64,000 nucleotides of DNA from contig JAUCEF010000001.1 of the NCBI GenBank assembly GCA_033558025.1, positions 2,046,001 through 2,110,000 on the forward strand, given 5' to 3'. The position numbers were made by a program, and so were the translations under genes. Below are positions 46,623-57,128 of this stretch, piece by piece. This DNA comes from Phytophthora sp. 'mugwort'. Lineage: Eukaryota; Oomycota; Peronosporomycetes; Peronosporales; Peronosporaceae. Every line of letters begins with the position of its first letter. Positions within the stretch are counted from its first letter, which is position 1. Under the pieces are notes generated by a model, which ran no database searches, had not been told where the DNA came from, and saw only the letters and a program-made list of their open reading frames with translations.

Positions 46623-47858
46623 TTAGCGTTTTCCATTAGGACCGCGGTTGCTGTTGTTTCTACGACCATTGTATTTGCTCAGTGGGTTGTTACCGCGGTT
46701 GCCCTTGTAGCCACCCTTGTACGGGTGCTGGCGCTGAGTGGCGTGTAGCACTTTCAGCTTAAAGTTGGCAGGAAAACCCGTACCAGCCTTAATCTGGCCA
46801 TCTCGTAGATGGCGATGCAAAATGTAGCAGTCAACCGTGTCGTGGTTGTCGCGGTGACAGTACGTGCTTTTTAACAGAGCCACGACGGCTGTCTCCGTCT
46901 TGGTAGGGACCGGGAGATCCGCTGGCATTGGAATTGGCGCTGTGGCTCTGAGGGCTCTTTCAGCCCGGGTCTCCCTTGATTCAGATGTCCCCTATCGGAG
47001 AACGTAGCGATTGCGCGCTAGCTCGTTCTGGACCTTGATCCCAATGTGCCATTTCAAATCCTCGTACGGAATAAACTTCTGGCTGCCTTTCCAGACTGCC
47101 AGTTCAGACTTCCACGCCGTTGGGAGGGAATGGTACAGATAGAGCGACTTTTGCTCGTCGCTCATCACACTGTTCGTGGCTTCCGCGGCTGCCTTCATGG
47201 AGTATGTCGATGATGAACGCCATGAGATTGGCGCCTTCCTCGTATTTGAGGGTCATCAGATACGACTGGATATAGTACGGGTCGCCGTGGACGGCAGCAC
47301 CTTCGTACTTACTACAGATCGTGTGAAATATTTCATATGCCGCAGTCTTGTCCTTCACCATGAAAACGTGTTTATCGTCAATGATTTTGATGAGGAAGGC
47401 TTTGGCTTCATCGAGCCTTAGCTTCTTCGAGTTCAGCTTGCCCTTCAGCTTCTCAGCCCGCTTCAGATCATCACGCTTTTTAGCAGTGAATGACTGGATT
47501 AAGGGTGGTTGTACCTGCCCTATATCCACGTCGCCGTCGTCTCCAGCGGTGGCGGCCTCCGAACTTGAGTCGGAGGAGAACTCACTCGATGAGGAGTCTC
47601 CCATGTCGTTGGCATTGGGTGCCCCAGCGGCGTCTAGCGCAGCCTCCATTTCGTCCATGTCAGCCAGCGCCGGGTTGAGGTCTTCATCGGAGAGAAGTCG
47701 TAGTCCTCGTCGCCTGCGTAGTCGGTTTGGGTGACGAAGCTGATGAGGTTCTTACCTTCGAGGGCGGCGGTCACTCGGGTCTTCCAGATGACGAAGTTCC
47801 GGTCGTTGAGGCGCGGAAAATCGCGGTCGTCAGCGCTTGAGTCTTGCGTTGGGCTCAT
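46623..47858 (-). pseudogene. Copia gag relic with degenerate zinc knuckle
   Basis: The gag-type protein starts at 47858 (MSPTQDSSADD), a start codon that lies inside the primer-binding site. A gag core (NDRNFVIWKTRVTAALEG), an acidic Ser-rich linker, and a helical part (KAFLIKIIDDKHVFMVKD, YIQSYLMTLKYEEG) follow, then a knuckle region at about 46850 reading STYCHRDNHDTVDC. That matches the last three ligands of CX2CX4HX4C, with Ser at the first Cys position. Frameshifts occur near 47650, 47190 and 46960. Confidence 0.82.
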
Positions 47859-47862
47859 AACC
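47849..47862 (-). promoter_or_regulatory. primer-binding site matching initiator tRNA-Met anticodon arm
   Basis: Directly next to the 5' LTR the minus strand reads GGTTATGAGCCCAA. Its complement (GGGCTCATAACC) equals the anticodon loop and stem of initiator tRNA-Met in yeast-type sequences. Drosophila copia is known to prime from a half-tRNA-iMet cut in the anticodon loop, so the same mechanism is likely here. Confidence 0.7.
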
Positions 47863-48113
47863 TGTTAAGGTCTAGGACCGCGGTTGGAAAATACTTGGGT
47901 AGAAGGATGTAAAAGAAGTTATGATTGAGTTGTTAGGAAGGCACAAGCAACTAGAACCAACTAGAATTGATAGCCAATCAACGATAGATGGATACCTTAT
48001 GTGGGTACACCATTTGTGTGTACACAATACAGAAGCACTTAATACATCATATAAGTATATATGAGAGGTTGTGTATTAAACATAGTCGTCCTCAGCTGCT
48101 CATTTCTCCAACA
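47863..48113 (-). repeat. 5' LTR of the Copia element
   Basis: 251-bp direct repeat of 41470-41717, plus-strand ends TGTTAAGG and CTCCAACA. As the 5' LTR of a minus-strand element it should carry the promoter of the retroelement RNA. The AT-rich middle (tatatgagag, ataagtatat) may hold its core promoter. Confidence 0.92.
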
Positions 48114-48118
48114 AAGCT
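48114..48118. repeat. target-site duplication AAGCT (right)
   Basis: Exact copy of the five bases at 41465-41469, flanking the right LTR. Confidence 0.85.
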
Positions 48119-49443
48119 GGCATAAAACACATTTAGATAAATATCAAATTTTGTAAATTCGGCTAGGTTCGTTCACACCAGCCTTCATTTCTTGATTCTG
48201 GAGCAGGATAAAGCGGACGGATGTTACGAGACGACCTGCACGACCTGCCCAGAAGTCGTAGCCTGCGAGGTGGATGCAGACACAAACCCTCGGTATCTCA
48301 CCGGTATGCGTGCGCACGTCCAGCACGCTACACGCAGGGAAACAGTCTCCTCCAGAGATCTGTCGGTAGCCACGACTGAACAAGACAGCTATTGTGCACG
48401 CGTGTATCCCCGACGAGGCGAGCTCTCGTCCAAGCATCAAAATGCAAAGCTTAATGTGTTATCAACAGAAATTGTCGATATGCTGATTCTTCCCACGCGC
48501 AAAAACGAAACACAACTCGCAAAACCCTTGAGGCGAACTCAGTTGCTTCCCGGCAACCAAACAGCAATTGTAATCTGGTCTGCCATTTCTGTTCTACTGT
48601 CCGACCTTCTCCGGTGGTCTAAGCAACCCGGTGGAGTAAGCGTGGTGGTGATATTTAGGTCAATTCTGAACGGGGTCACACGGTTCAATTCAATGCGAAA
48701 TTTATATCAGCCCTCTATCAGATCCATGCGATTGCAAACGCTGTGAAAGGCGCTGTGCTATTCCAGGGAGCAATACTGCCCCTTCCCCCGGAACGACGGG
48801 GGGGGGTCTCAAAGACGTACACGACCGACTCCTGATTTTTTCGGTTGAATGCAAAACGTAGGTAGCATTACCCCACCAAAATATACAACCATGCATACAA
48901 CTACACGAACTGCGACATGTATCTGCCGCATTCGTATCTCCCTGCACTAAATAGTACACCGGCACTTCTTCTTACAGCCCAGCAGTGTCTGTGGGCTTGA
49001 GGTCCTTAGGAGGAGACGAAGGGCCTTGAGCACCAGGACAGTGCAGCAAATTTCTCGGTTCCACTTTAGTATGGGTTTTTTAGTTATGGTTTTCTGCTGG
49101 TGGATCTAGAACGAGTTGGATAAATCTGCGATTCGCCTGATGAAGCACAAGAAGCGGCGGTTCTACAGTATTTTTCTCATTTGCGTTTCATACTTCGACC
49201 AAGAGTAAGCGAGCGTTTACCATGATCGGTTTTGAGAGGGAGATGGGTAATTTCGTAGTAGAAGCGATATTAGCTCGCAACACAGTTGCATCAAGCTGCG
49301 ATGGTACTGTACAGCGAGAAGCTTATTTAGAAACTCTGAAACATTGATTTATGAGCAGGAAGAACACGTGTTGTTATGAGGTTTTACTCGAGGTTGGACT
49401 GAACATTTTACCAATAATGACGTGAAACAAAATCGACTTCATT
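48119..49443. other. intergenic, no gene recognised
   Basis: A 184-codon plus-strand frame (48192-48746) overlaps a 98-codon minus-strand frame. Neither shows a domain and neither is supported. A G run (about 48798-48807) is the only notable simple sequence. Confidence 0.4.
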
Positions 49444-50650
49444 TTAGCTGGTAAACCTACGCTTTAGGTCTGTCATCTCAGCCAACAACTTCAACCCCTC
49501 CAGAACCAACTCTGCATTCATCGGCAAGGTCGATGGCGATATGCCACTGCGGTAGTGCTCCTTGCGCACACGAGGAAGTCGGTAGTCGTTGCCGCCCCCG
49601 CTTGCAATCACGCTCTGCATGACCTTCTTTAGGGTCACGAACGACTTGTCGAGAACTGGAGATGGGATCTTCCTGAACACGTCGTCGACTGCTGCAATGA
49701 GACTGTCCATATCATACGAGTTGCGCTGGTACTGGTAGGCTTGGAGCGAAGAGAAGACACCGAGGTCAAGAACGTTTAGGTCAGGTGATCTAGGTGGCTG
49801 GCACGTCATTTCTATACGCCAGCGGTCTAGTTCACACGCCTGCACACTGTCCGCACTGTAAGGAGACACATGGAGCCAGCATTATCTTGCTGCACCTGAA
49901 GCACTCCCTTCTTACGTCCTAGTAGCAATAGAGCAAAGATGAGGTCAACCGCAAATTAGTTTACAGCAGTCGCATTAGGGACGTACCAGGCCATTTACTG
50001 CGAATGGCAGGGAATACTAGCTCTTTTAGCATCTTCGTGTAGACTGAACGCGTCACGTTGACGTTCTTCGTCACGATGGTTCCGGCAGATCGGTTGACGT
50101 ACGTACGCTTAGCCGGGCTGCGCTCATGATCGGCCAAATGCCGATTTTCCCGTCAAACATCTGCTTCGTACGAAAGTTGTATCTAGGCCTGACCATCGCT
50201 GCTAGAAACATCACTTTGCCGATGTATCTTTTGCTTGGCGTCGATCTATAGGGCAGGGGCTCGTTTGGAGTAATATAAATTTTCGAAGAAGCTTTTACAG
50301 GTTAAACCAGTTCTCATCGATATCCACCACGTCATACGTGTGGGCATTCGATACGTTCTACCACCTGCAACAGGAAATACGGACCACAGTTAATAGTTGA
50401 TATAAAGCAGCATATCATTGGCAACAAACTAGCGCGGCTGGCTCTTGGTGTAGCCAGGAGTGCTGCAACGTCTTCTCGGCACCGCCAGATTTTTGCCACA
50501 GACGCCCGACAAACTCAAAACGAAGCAACAACTTGCTTGACGGCGCCTTTCATGGGCACGCCAGCAACACTGTGCTTGGTCAGGAAGATGACAACGGCGA
50601 CGCAGGTTGAGGGCTAGATATTGTGGGTCTGGGCTGTGCGTCTGGGCATC
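49444..50650 (-). pseudogene. DD39D mariner-like transposase relic, copy 2
   Basis: The best-preserved part is the C-terminal open frame 49444-49869, with the third catalytic region PPRSPDLNVLDLGVFSSLQ and the following helical tail (SYDMDSLIAAVDDVFRKIP). Upstream on the minus strand lie the second-Asp region (QQDNAGS) near 49870-49890 and the first-Asp region (VVDIDENWFNL) near 50310, separated by stops. It belongs to the same family as the copies at 19.4-20.66 kb and 63.43-64.0 kb. Confidence 0.75.
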
Positions 50651-51469
50651 GTGTAGTTAAATAGTATAGTGTGCCAATGCCTAGCTGGCGTTTGGCGCTC
50701 AGCATGGATGTCGATGGCTGGCAGCGCCCCGGGGATGACTGGCAGTTAGGCACTTGAATGCGACGATTTAGATTCCGGAGACTCGCACCTTTTTATTTAA
50801 TAGAATTAAGCTTCACTCACAAGATAAACCTCAATGCACATATTCAGGTGGAACGGAGTAGTAGGCTATTAGGTTAATCTTTGAATCCATAAATCTAGAG
50901 ATTTCGCGATAAATTTGCGCTGAACCACCGATAACGAAGACCGCAGCGAGTTATCGGTGCTTTAACTCGTTATCGGTGCTGCAAGATTGTTGTGTTGTCG
51001 TCATTAAATGTGTTCCGACGCGAGTCACCCGTCATTGAAGACTGGTGCCTCTCGTGGCTTATTAATAGCACACTGAGCAGCTTCCCAACGGTATTCGATG
51101 TTGGGGGATTTATAAATTATGTGAGAAACCAAAAATTAATCACAAATAGATAATTGTTTCAGCCAATACAAATTTATTGATTCCTAGATTTATTGCTGAG
51201 GATCCCTATAGATCTGTGGAATACGGTGTACATGTACATGTAGTTGGTCCCAGTTGGCTCTCACCTCAGGCACTTATAGGGACAGAAGAGAGCAGTGAGC
51301 GAGGGAGTTGCAGAGACTGTCATGCATCCGTGCCCCTTTTCATGCATGGACTGGACAATCTGTGCCCCGTCTGAGCGAGGGAAGTCTCCACCGACATGTC
51401 ATGAACCTCCGAAATCTCTCGACTGTCTGTCGAGTCTCCCTCCGCCCCACCTTTTCCCGAGCATTCACA
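50651..51469. other. upstream region of P450 copy C, no gene seen
   Basis: AT-rich non-coding DNA with a short direct repeat (cgttatcggtgct at about 50950 and 50969). No coding sequence was recognised. Confidence 0.5.
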
Positions 51470-51500
51470 ATCACATTCGAGCTTTTCAGCCGTCCATTGC
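51470..51500 (+). promoter_or_regulatory. putative Inr-like promoter block of P450 copy C
   Basis: ATCACATTCGAGCTTTTC with a GCCGTCCATTGC tail matches the block upstream of P450 copy B almost base for base, although this DNA is not coding. It lies about 40-70 bp before the chosen start codon. Confidence 0.5.
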
Positions 51501-51538
51501 ATCGGAATTCCACTCGGCAAAGTACCAGAAGCTCGGCA

Positions 51539-53167
51539 ATGAAACCCGTATCAGAGCTTTTCAGCGACAGGAACGACGTGGCGGTCACCGCTGCCGCTGC
51601 AGTAGCTGTGAGTCTAGGACTATCAATGCTACTCCACAGTACCAAGACGAACAAGTCCACTGAAGCTCGGAAACTGCCACCCATGCCCAAGACCACGCTC
51701 CCCATTCTCAAGAATATCCTGGACGTTGGTGGCCATGCCGAACGCTTCCACGACTGGCTGAACGAACAGTCCATCGAGTTCGAGAACCGGCCGTGGATGT
51801 TCGCAATCCCCGGACGTCCAGCGACGATTGTGCTCTCGTCGCCTGAAATGTTCGAGGACGTTTTGGTCACTCAAGACGACGTCTTCCTTCGTGGGCCAGT
51901 CGGGCAGTACATCAGCTACGACATCTTTGGCAATGGTATGGTCATCTCGGATGGTGATCCTTGGTTCTACCATCGCAAGACGGCTAGTCACTTGTTCTCT
52001 ATGCAGATGATGAAGGACGTGATGGAAGCTACTGTGTGTGAGAAGCTGGGCGTATTCTTGGATGTCTTGGACATCTACTCGAGGCGTGCCCAACCGTTTA
52101 GCATAAAAAAGGAGCTGAGTCACTTCACTATGGATGCCATTGCCAAGATTGGGTTTGGAATCGAAATGGACACGCTAAAGAACAGTCCTGATCGTGAAGA
52201 GGACCACGAGTTCTTAAAGGCTTTTAACGAAGGTTCAGTCGCGTTTGGTGTCCGCATTCAGTCGCCGTTGTGGCTCTGGGAATTGAAAAAGTACCTGAAC
52301 ATTGGTTGGGAGAAGATCCTGATGGACGACACCAAGATCATGCATGATTTTATCAGCGAAGTGATTGTGGACTCGATGAAGAAAAAGGCAGAATTGGCTG
52401 CCAAGGGCGAGCAAATGGTAGCGAGGGACCTCATCACGCTCTTCATGGAGAAGAGACTAAAGGAAACGGAAGACATACACATTGAGGACGATGATGCTAC
52501 CATTATGCGTGATATGGTAATGACCTTTGTCTTCGCTGGCAAGGACTCAACCGCGCACAGTATGGGCTGGTTCATCGTCAACATGAACCGATACCCAGAA
52601 GTTCTGACAAAGATACGTCAAGAGATGAAGGAGAAGCTACCAGGACTGCTTACAGGCGAGATTAAGGTGCCGACGCAGGAGCAAATCCGAGATCTGGTGT
52701 ACTTAGAGGCGGTTGTGAAGGAGAATATCCGTCTGCATCCTTCCACGGGTTTCATTGTGCGTGAGGCCATGCAGGACACGACGTTGGTTGATGGCACGTT
52801 TGTCGAGAAAGGGCAAACCGTTATGATCTCCTCCTATTGCAACGCGCGCAACAAGAAGACGTGGGGCGATGACACCCTTGAGTTTAAGCCGGAACGCATG
52901 ATCGACGCTGCAACTGGAAAGCTGCGTGTGTTCTCGCCCTATGTCTTCAGCGGCTTTGGCTCGGGCAAGCACGTTTGCATCGGCCAGAAATTCGCTCAGA
53001 TGGAGATCAAGCTCGCAATGGCCACCCTCTTCAGTAAATTTGAGATCAAGACCGTCGATGACCCGTGGAAGCTCACGTATGAGTTCTCGCTCACAATCCC
53101 AGTAAAGGGTCCTTTAGAAGTTGAAGTCACGCCAGTGACCCCCTTGAATTCTGCAGCTTCTGTGTAA
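51539..53167 (+). CDS. cytochrome P450 monooxygenase (CYP86/CYP94-like), copy C
   Basis: This is an intronless P450 of 542 residues. The open frame extends upstream to 51308, but the start at 51539 (MKPVSELFSDRNDV) aligns with copies A and B, and the preceding bases contain the conserved promoter block. Intact motifs: membrane helix at about 15-33, PPMPKTTLP hinge, WFYHRK (WxxxR), I-helix FVFAGKDSTAHSM, K-helix ENIR, PERM, and haem loop FGSGKHVCIGQ, with Lys where A and B have Gln. It is the only copy on the plus strand. The three genes appear to come from duplication followed by transposon insertion between them. Confidence 0.93.
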   Translation: MKPVSELFSDRNDVAVTAAAAVAVSLGLSMLLHSTKTNKSTEARKLPPMPKTTLPILKNILDVGGHAERFHDWLNEQSIEFENRPWMFAIPGRPATIVLSSPEMFEDVLVTQDDVFLRGPVGQYISYDIFGNGMVISDGDPWFYHRKTASHLFSMQMMKDVMEATVCEKLGVFLDVLDIYSRRAQPFSIKKELSHFTMDAIAKIGFGIEMDTLKNSPDREEDHEFLKAFNEGSVAFGVRIQSPLWLWELKKYLNIGWEKILMDDTKIMHDFISEVIVDSMKKKAELAAKGEQMVARDLITLFMEKRLKETEDIHIEDDDATIMRDMVMTFVFAGKDSTAHSMGWFIVNMNRYPEVLTKIRQEMKEKLPGLLTGEIKVPTQEQIRDLVYLEAVVKENIRLHPSTGFIVREAMQDTTLVDGTFVEKGQTVMISSYCNARNKKTWGDDTLEFKPERMIDAATGKLRVFSPYVFSGFGSGKHVCIGQKFAQMEIKLAMATLFSKFEIKTVDDPWKLTYEFSLTIPVKGPLEVEVTPVTPLNSAASV

Positions 53168-54250
53168 GAAGCAGTAACGTGGGTGAAGAGTTGACTGGAC
53201 TGTAGTCCCGGAGGCACACAGTCAATTGAGATCAACTGGACGTGCAACATGCACACATCCCGTGCTTTATGCCGTTGTGATGAATAAAACTAAACGATCT
53301 CTATCGCAAGCACCCGTTATGCAAACGCAAATAAATTTGAGATCGCATTAGAATCCAGGAGCTGCATGATTTTCTGCTTCTTTTTAACGGTCGGAACAGA
53401 GTACATAATATACTATAGTACATTAAACCACGCGGGTAGAGTTCGGTTGTAAAGTCAACGCACTCCGTGTGATTCTCGTGGTGGGTTCTTTCAAAAAGCT
53501 GTAGTGTTCAGGCCTAGATATCGTTTAACCAGTAACACTGCATAGAAGATTTCTAGGCCTGAACGCTACTGCTCCGAACTCACCGAGAAAAGTTCTAGGC
53601 CAGAACGCCGCTGTCCCGAGCTTGCCGAGTAATATAAAGCACGATGGGTCAGTGAGGTTTAGGACGAAGACTTGTAAATAATCGCCAATGACAAAGTCAA
53701 AATATTTTGGCCGTGTCACGGTGCGGGTAATAACATACTTGAATACGGTGAACGAACCATGCAGACTCTTTGATGTACTAGCGAGAAGCTGAATTTGTTG
53801 TTGTGGGTGGAACTTGCATATAACTTGCATGCTGTAATTCGACGACATCCCTATCGTCATTTTAAAATCCTGCAACTCGAGAACAAAATGAGCCGGCCGA
53901 GGTACAATGATTGCTGAACAAACTGCCATGACCTGCCACATGACATAACTCTCACTCGTAGTCTCTAAACACGGTCGGAATAACTGTTATCTTTCTCAGT
54001 CGAATCACAAAGTTAATTGTGATGGAGAAGCTTACACGCCGGATGATCTTGTCATCCATATGCAGGAGGTTGCAACTATTAGGGGATCTCAGAACTGACG
54101 AAACTGCCGCGGAGATTTCGACCGGATATGGCATGCGATTTTCGGACAATGACATTGTTCCCTTGAAGAGGTGTCAGAATTCTGCGCGGGAAACCGCCCA
54201 GACAACAACCCAAACGAAGAATCACGGTGCTGCAATGCCAAAGCCCAGTG
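53168..54250. other. intergenic; one unsupported minus-strand frame
   Basis: A 138-codon minus-strand frame (53525-53941) reads like ordinary protein in places and contains a short internal duplication (AAFWPRTFL / VAFRPRNLL, from repeated ttctaggccNgaacgc DNA). A second frame (53952-54155) lies upstream. I recognise no family and cannot call either a gene with confidence. Confidence 0.3.
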
Positions 54251-54298
54251 ACCGCCAGCCCTTAATCGCCGAGGTCGCGGCGATTAAGGGCTGGCGGT
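54251..54298. repeat. perfect 21-bp inverted repeat with 6-nt loop
   Basis: Arms 54251-54271 and 54278-54298 are exact reverse complements (beginning accgccagcccttaatcg) around aggtcg. Such an exact, GC-rich hairpin in non-coding DNA is unlikely by chance. It could be a fold-back transposon core or a small-RNA hairpin. Confidence 0.9.
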
Positions 54299-56269
54299 AT
54301 CCTGGAGTTCGACGAAACGCATCGGTGGGAACTCCCCTTTGACGACTGGGTTGAGTGCTTCCCAGTCGAGTCTACAGTGCAAAAGCTGTACCAGATCATC
54401 ACGCAGGTTCTGTCGCGGCGCGGCGCTGCGTGAGACCGAGAGCAACTCAGCTGGGTGGCGGTGTGTGCACCGTGTTGTGACTTTGGTGGTCGCAGGCAGA
54501 TAGTGATGGTAGCAGCATGGCAGGGACGACGGTGTCAGGGAAGCTTCTTCCTCTTGAAGGTTGCTGCCGTTTCCCGTATGGGATATTGTTTGGCGCTTGG
54601 GCATGTGGTGCATGTATTTCCTGAATTCGCCCACCTCGGGCGGTAAATGATTCCGAAATGGCATGCCGTTTGCCCTTAAATCGCATGCAATTTCGGGTCG
54701 AAATCGCATGCGATTTTGAAGCGACTTTTCGCAATTCTGACACTCCCTATTAGGTAGTATTTATGCTGAAAACGCCTAGCAAGGCTTCAGGGAGTCATGG
54801 GCGAAAAGGCATCCGCGCTTATGGAAGCCACCAAGAATAAAGAGTAGCTGGTCATCTGAGGAATGACTAGCACCCAACCAAGCCGTGATGACCTATTGAC
54901 CTATATTATACCAGTTGTGTATTGAGGCTGGCTCATACCAGACGCACCGGAGTTTCGCGACGTAATTAAGTACTGTGAACCCTTCCACTTCGCGTCACTG
55001 CGGTTGCTTGTCCATTCTCTGACTCCTCAAAGGCTTTGCAATTGTAGAATTGCGTGGACCAAGTTTGCATGATAAACAAATATAAATCCCTAAAATATAT
55101 ATGATGCAGGTTAATACACACCTAAAAAATGTTCTAATTGTCCTAAAAAAAGTGTGGTATATTACGGTATTAGATCCCTTTTAGGACTTGTTAGCCGGGT
55201 GAATTAGAGCAGTTACCATAAAATATCCGACCACGCATAATACGACGAAAGAGGGGTGTCGCTATATAATGTCACCTAGCTATGCGCTCCGCGCAGTCCT
55301 AAACCCTGGCGGCTCGCAGGGCTCGCTGGTGACAGAACCATAAGCCCGCTACGGCTGCGCCTTCGCTTGACGGTTGAACAGTGGTTTGTCCTGGGGTTTG
55401 CGCCCGCGTGCTTCGCCCACGGTCTGCAAACCGAAGGCATGCTCGCTTCGCTTGCGTGTGTGACCCACGTCCACAGATTACCACCAATCAGCGTGCTTGA
55501 ATATTGCATTATACTTATTCTGACTATAACTTCGATATGACTCCGAAATTATACTGAAGTAACTTGAACTAAGTAATCAATGATAAAATACCGGGTGGAA
55601 TTTTAATCTGTTTTTAGGTCAGATTCACTAGAATGTGTAATTCACATTAGGACTTTTAGATCAGTTTAGATCGGTATTAGGTACGCATTTGCTACTACCA
55701 TTCATATATAAATTATCCACTACAGCTTTCGACTACCATCTCGATGAAGTTTCTTGAAACAGACAATAGCATCCACGGTCTAATTAACACCAACGCTAAG
55801 GAAGATTTCATATTAGCGTTACGTCACTGCAATGCAAACTGGTCAGCTCAAAGCAGCCTAACGTCACTAAAACAATATCCTAGAGTTTCCATTGGTTGGA
55901 ATAGCAACTGAGCAGTCTACTCCACTCAGCTTGCCCCTGCAGATAGCCATGTCACCACTAAACGTGATGTCCAAGAAAGTCCAGCCAGACGTCACGGTCT
56001 GGGTTCGCTGAGATGTCTACAGGACAGTCCGATATGGGTGATGTCCGTGAACCTCTCCAACATCGCCACTGTTATCCCGGTCTGGTAGTCCGGGCGGATC
56101 AAATATGAGAGCTATCTGATCTAATATCGACTTATTGAAGATGGACTGGTAAATTGAAACTTATTTAAATGCGGAAAATAGCTAGTTTTGGTACAGGTTA
56201 ACGTAGATATTATATTCCACGAGTTAGAAACGGGTATCTTAGCGTACAGTACATCGACATGTCTTGAAC
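54299..56269. other. intergenic, partly repeat-derived
   Basis: No gene is recognised. At 55275-55480 there is a GC-rich piece containing ctatgcgctccgcgc, cggctcgcagggctcgct and gctacggctgcgcc motifs that also make up the 100-bp tandem repeat at 60.84-61.54 kb. AT-rich DNA surrounds it. Confidence 0.5.
55275..55480. repeat. dispersed relative of the 100-bp satellite
   Basis: Shared words include ctatgcgctccgcgc, cctaaaccct/aaccctaa and ctacggct, plus several palindromic GCG-rich pieces. The copy is single and diverged. Confidence 0.55.
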
Positions 56270-57072
56270 TTAACAAATGTAAAGAAAGCTGGAACGAAAA
56301 ACAAAAATAGTTTTCGCTAGTTTTGGCCTTTGTCTTCGAGTAATAGCATGGCGCTCTCGACGGCACGGTAGCGTTGTAAAGCATAGCTGACGCCAGTAAC
56401 TATGCCGTACAATGTCAGTGGTGGTTTTGATACGGTTGACACTGTCGAAAACGTTGTTGTTCTTGTCGGTCAGGCCGATCACTATGTTTGAATCAGTTAT
56501 GGAGTCGCACCGGAGAGTCAATCGCGAGTACCGCGGCCGCTGCGCATGTTTTTCGAGATACTGATGTCGTTAACCGACTGCAGTCGTCCTGATTGTATAC
56601 CGTGCAGTCCGAGACCGTAAGACCGACGTCTTCTGACAGAAGATCACCACTGGCTTGGATCGACGTATTTGCTCTCAGTATCAAGAAAAAATACTAAATA
56701 AATTATTTTCACAAGGTACCCTATGTAAGTAAATCCGACCTAAGTAGATGCCACCTCGAAAGCGGATGAGAGAGCTTCAACGTCATGAATAGGAAAATAT
56801 CTCGGTCGAACTTGAGTGTGAGATGATGGCACCACCACCAAGTGATCTTTAGATCCACCAGCCGAGGAGCTCCGATATTCAGCGTTGCTTTGTGTAGGAG
56901 CGGCGGAGTGCAAATCCGTAATAGTAGTTTTTCAAGATTTTTACTTAAAGCTTTGTCCTTTTTGGCAGCTGGAGATTTTTTCGGGAACAATGCTATATCG
57001 TCGAGATCTCTTTCGCTATTCACCCGTCAGCTGGACGTTTCAATGTCACGCAGTGCATTGTATTCAAGTTGA
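56270..57072 (-). pseudogene. unrecognised broken gene
   Basis: Three successive minus-strand frames (56721-57023, 56493-56684, 56270-56521) have protein-like composition, for example DLDDIALFPKKSPAAKKDKA and SNIVIGLTDKNNNVFDSVNR. They may be parts of one disrupted gene or exons. I recognise no domain. Confidence 0.25.
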
Positions 57073-57128
57073 AACGAGGTGAAGAAGGAATTAAATGGAG
57101 ACGAGTCTGCGGCAGATAGCTTTACCTC

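Larger units (their letters stand above)
41470..48113 (-). mobile_element. structurally complete Ty1/Copia element with LTRs and TSD
   Basis: This is a 6.6-kb insertion bounded by two direct repeats of 248 and 251 bp and the 5-bp duplication AAGCT. Transcribed on the minus strand, it has a 5' LTR (47863-48113), a primer-binding site directly next to it, gag (about 47.86-46.6 kb), protease/pre-integrase, integrase, RT and RNase H in Copia order (to 43251), about 1.5 kb of extra 3' DNA, a purine tract and the 3' LTR (41470-41717). By eye the LTRs differ at about 11 substitutions plus three small indels, so insertion is not recent. Coding frames are broken several times, so it is not autonomous now. 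The extra 3' region carries a Josephin-like ORF on the opposite strand. Confidence 0.92.

Noticed and set aside
48192..48746. 184-codon plus-strand frame next to the Copia right LTR
   Set aside because: No recognisable motif; amino-acid composition is not persuasive and another frame overlaps it.
51308..51538. N-terminal 77-codon extension of P450 copy C
   Set aside because: Same reason as for copy B: not shared with the paralogues and overlaps the promoter block.
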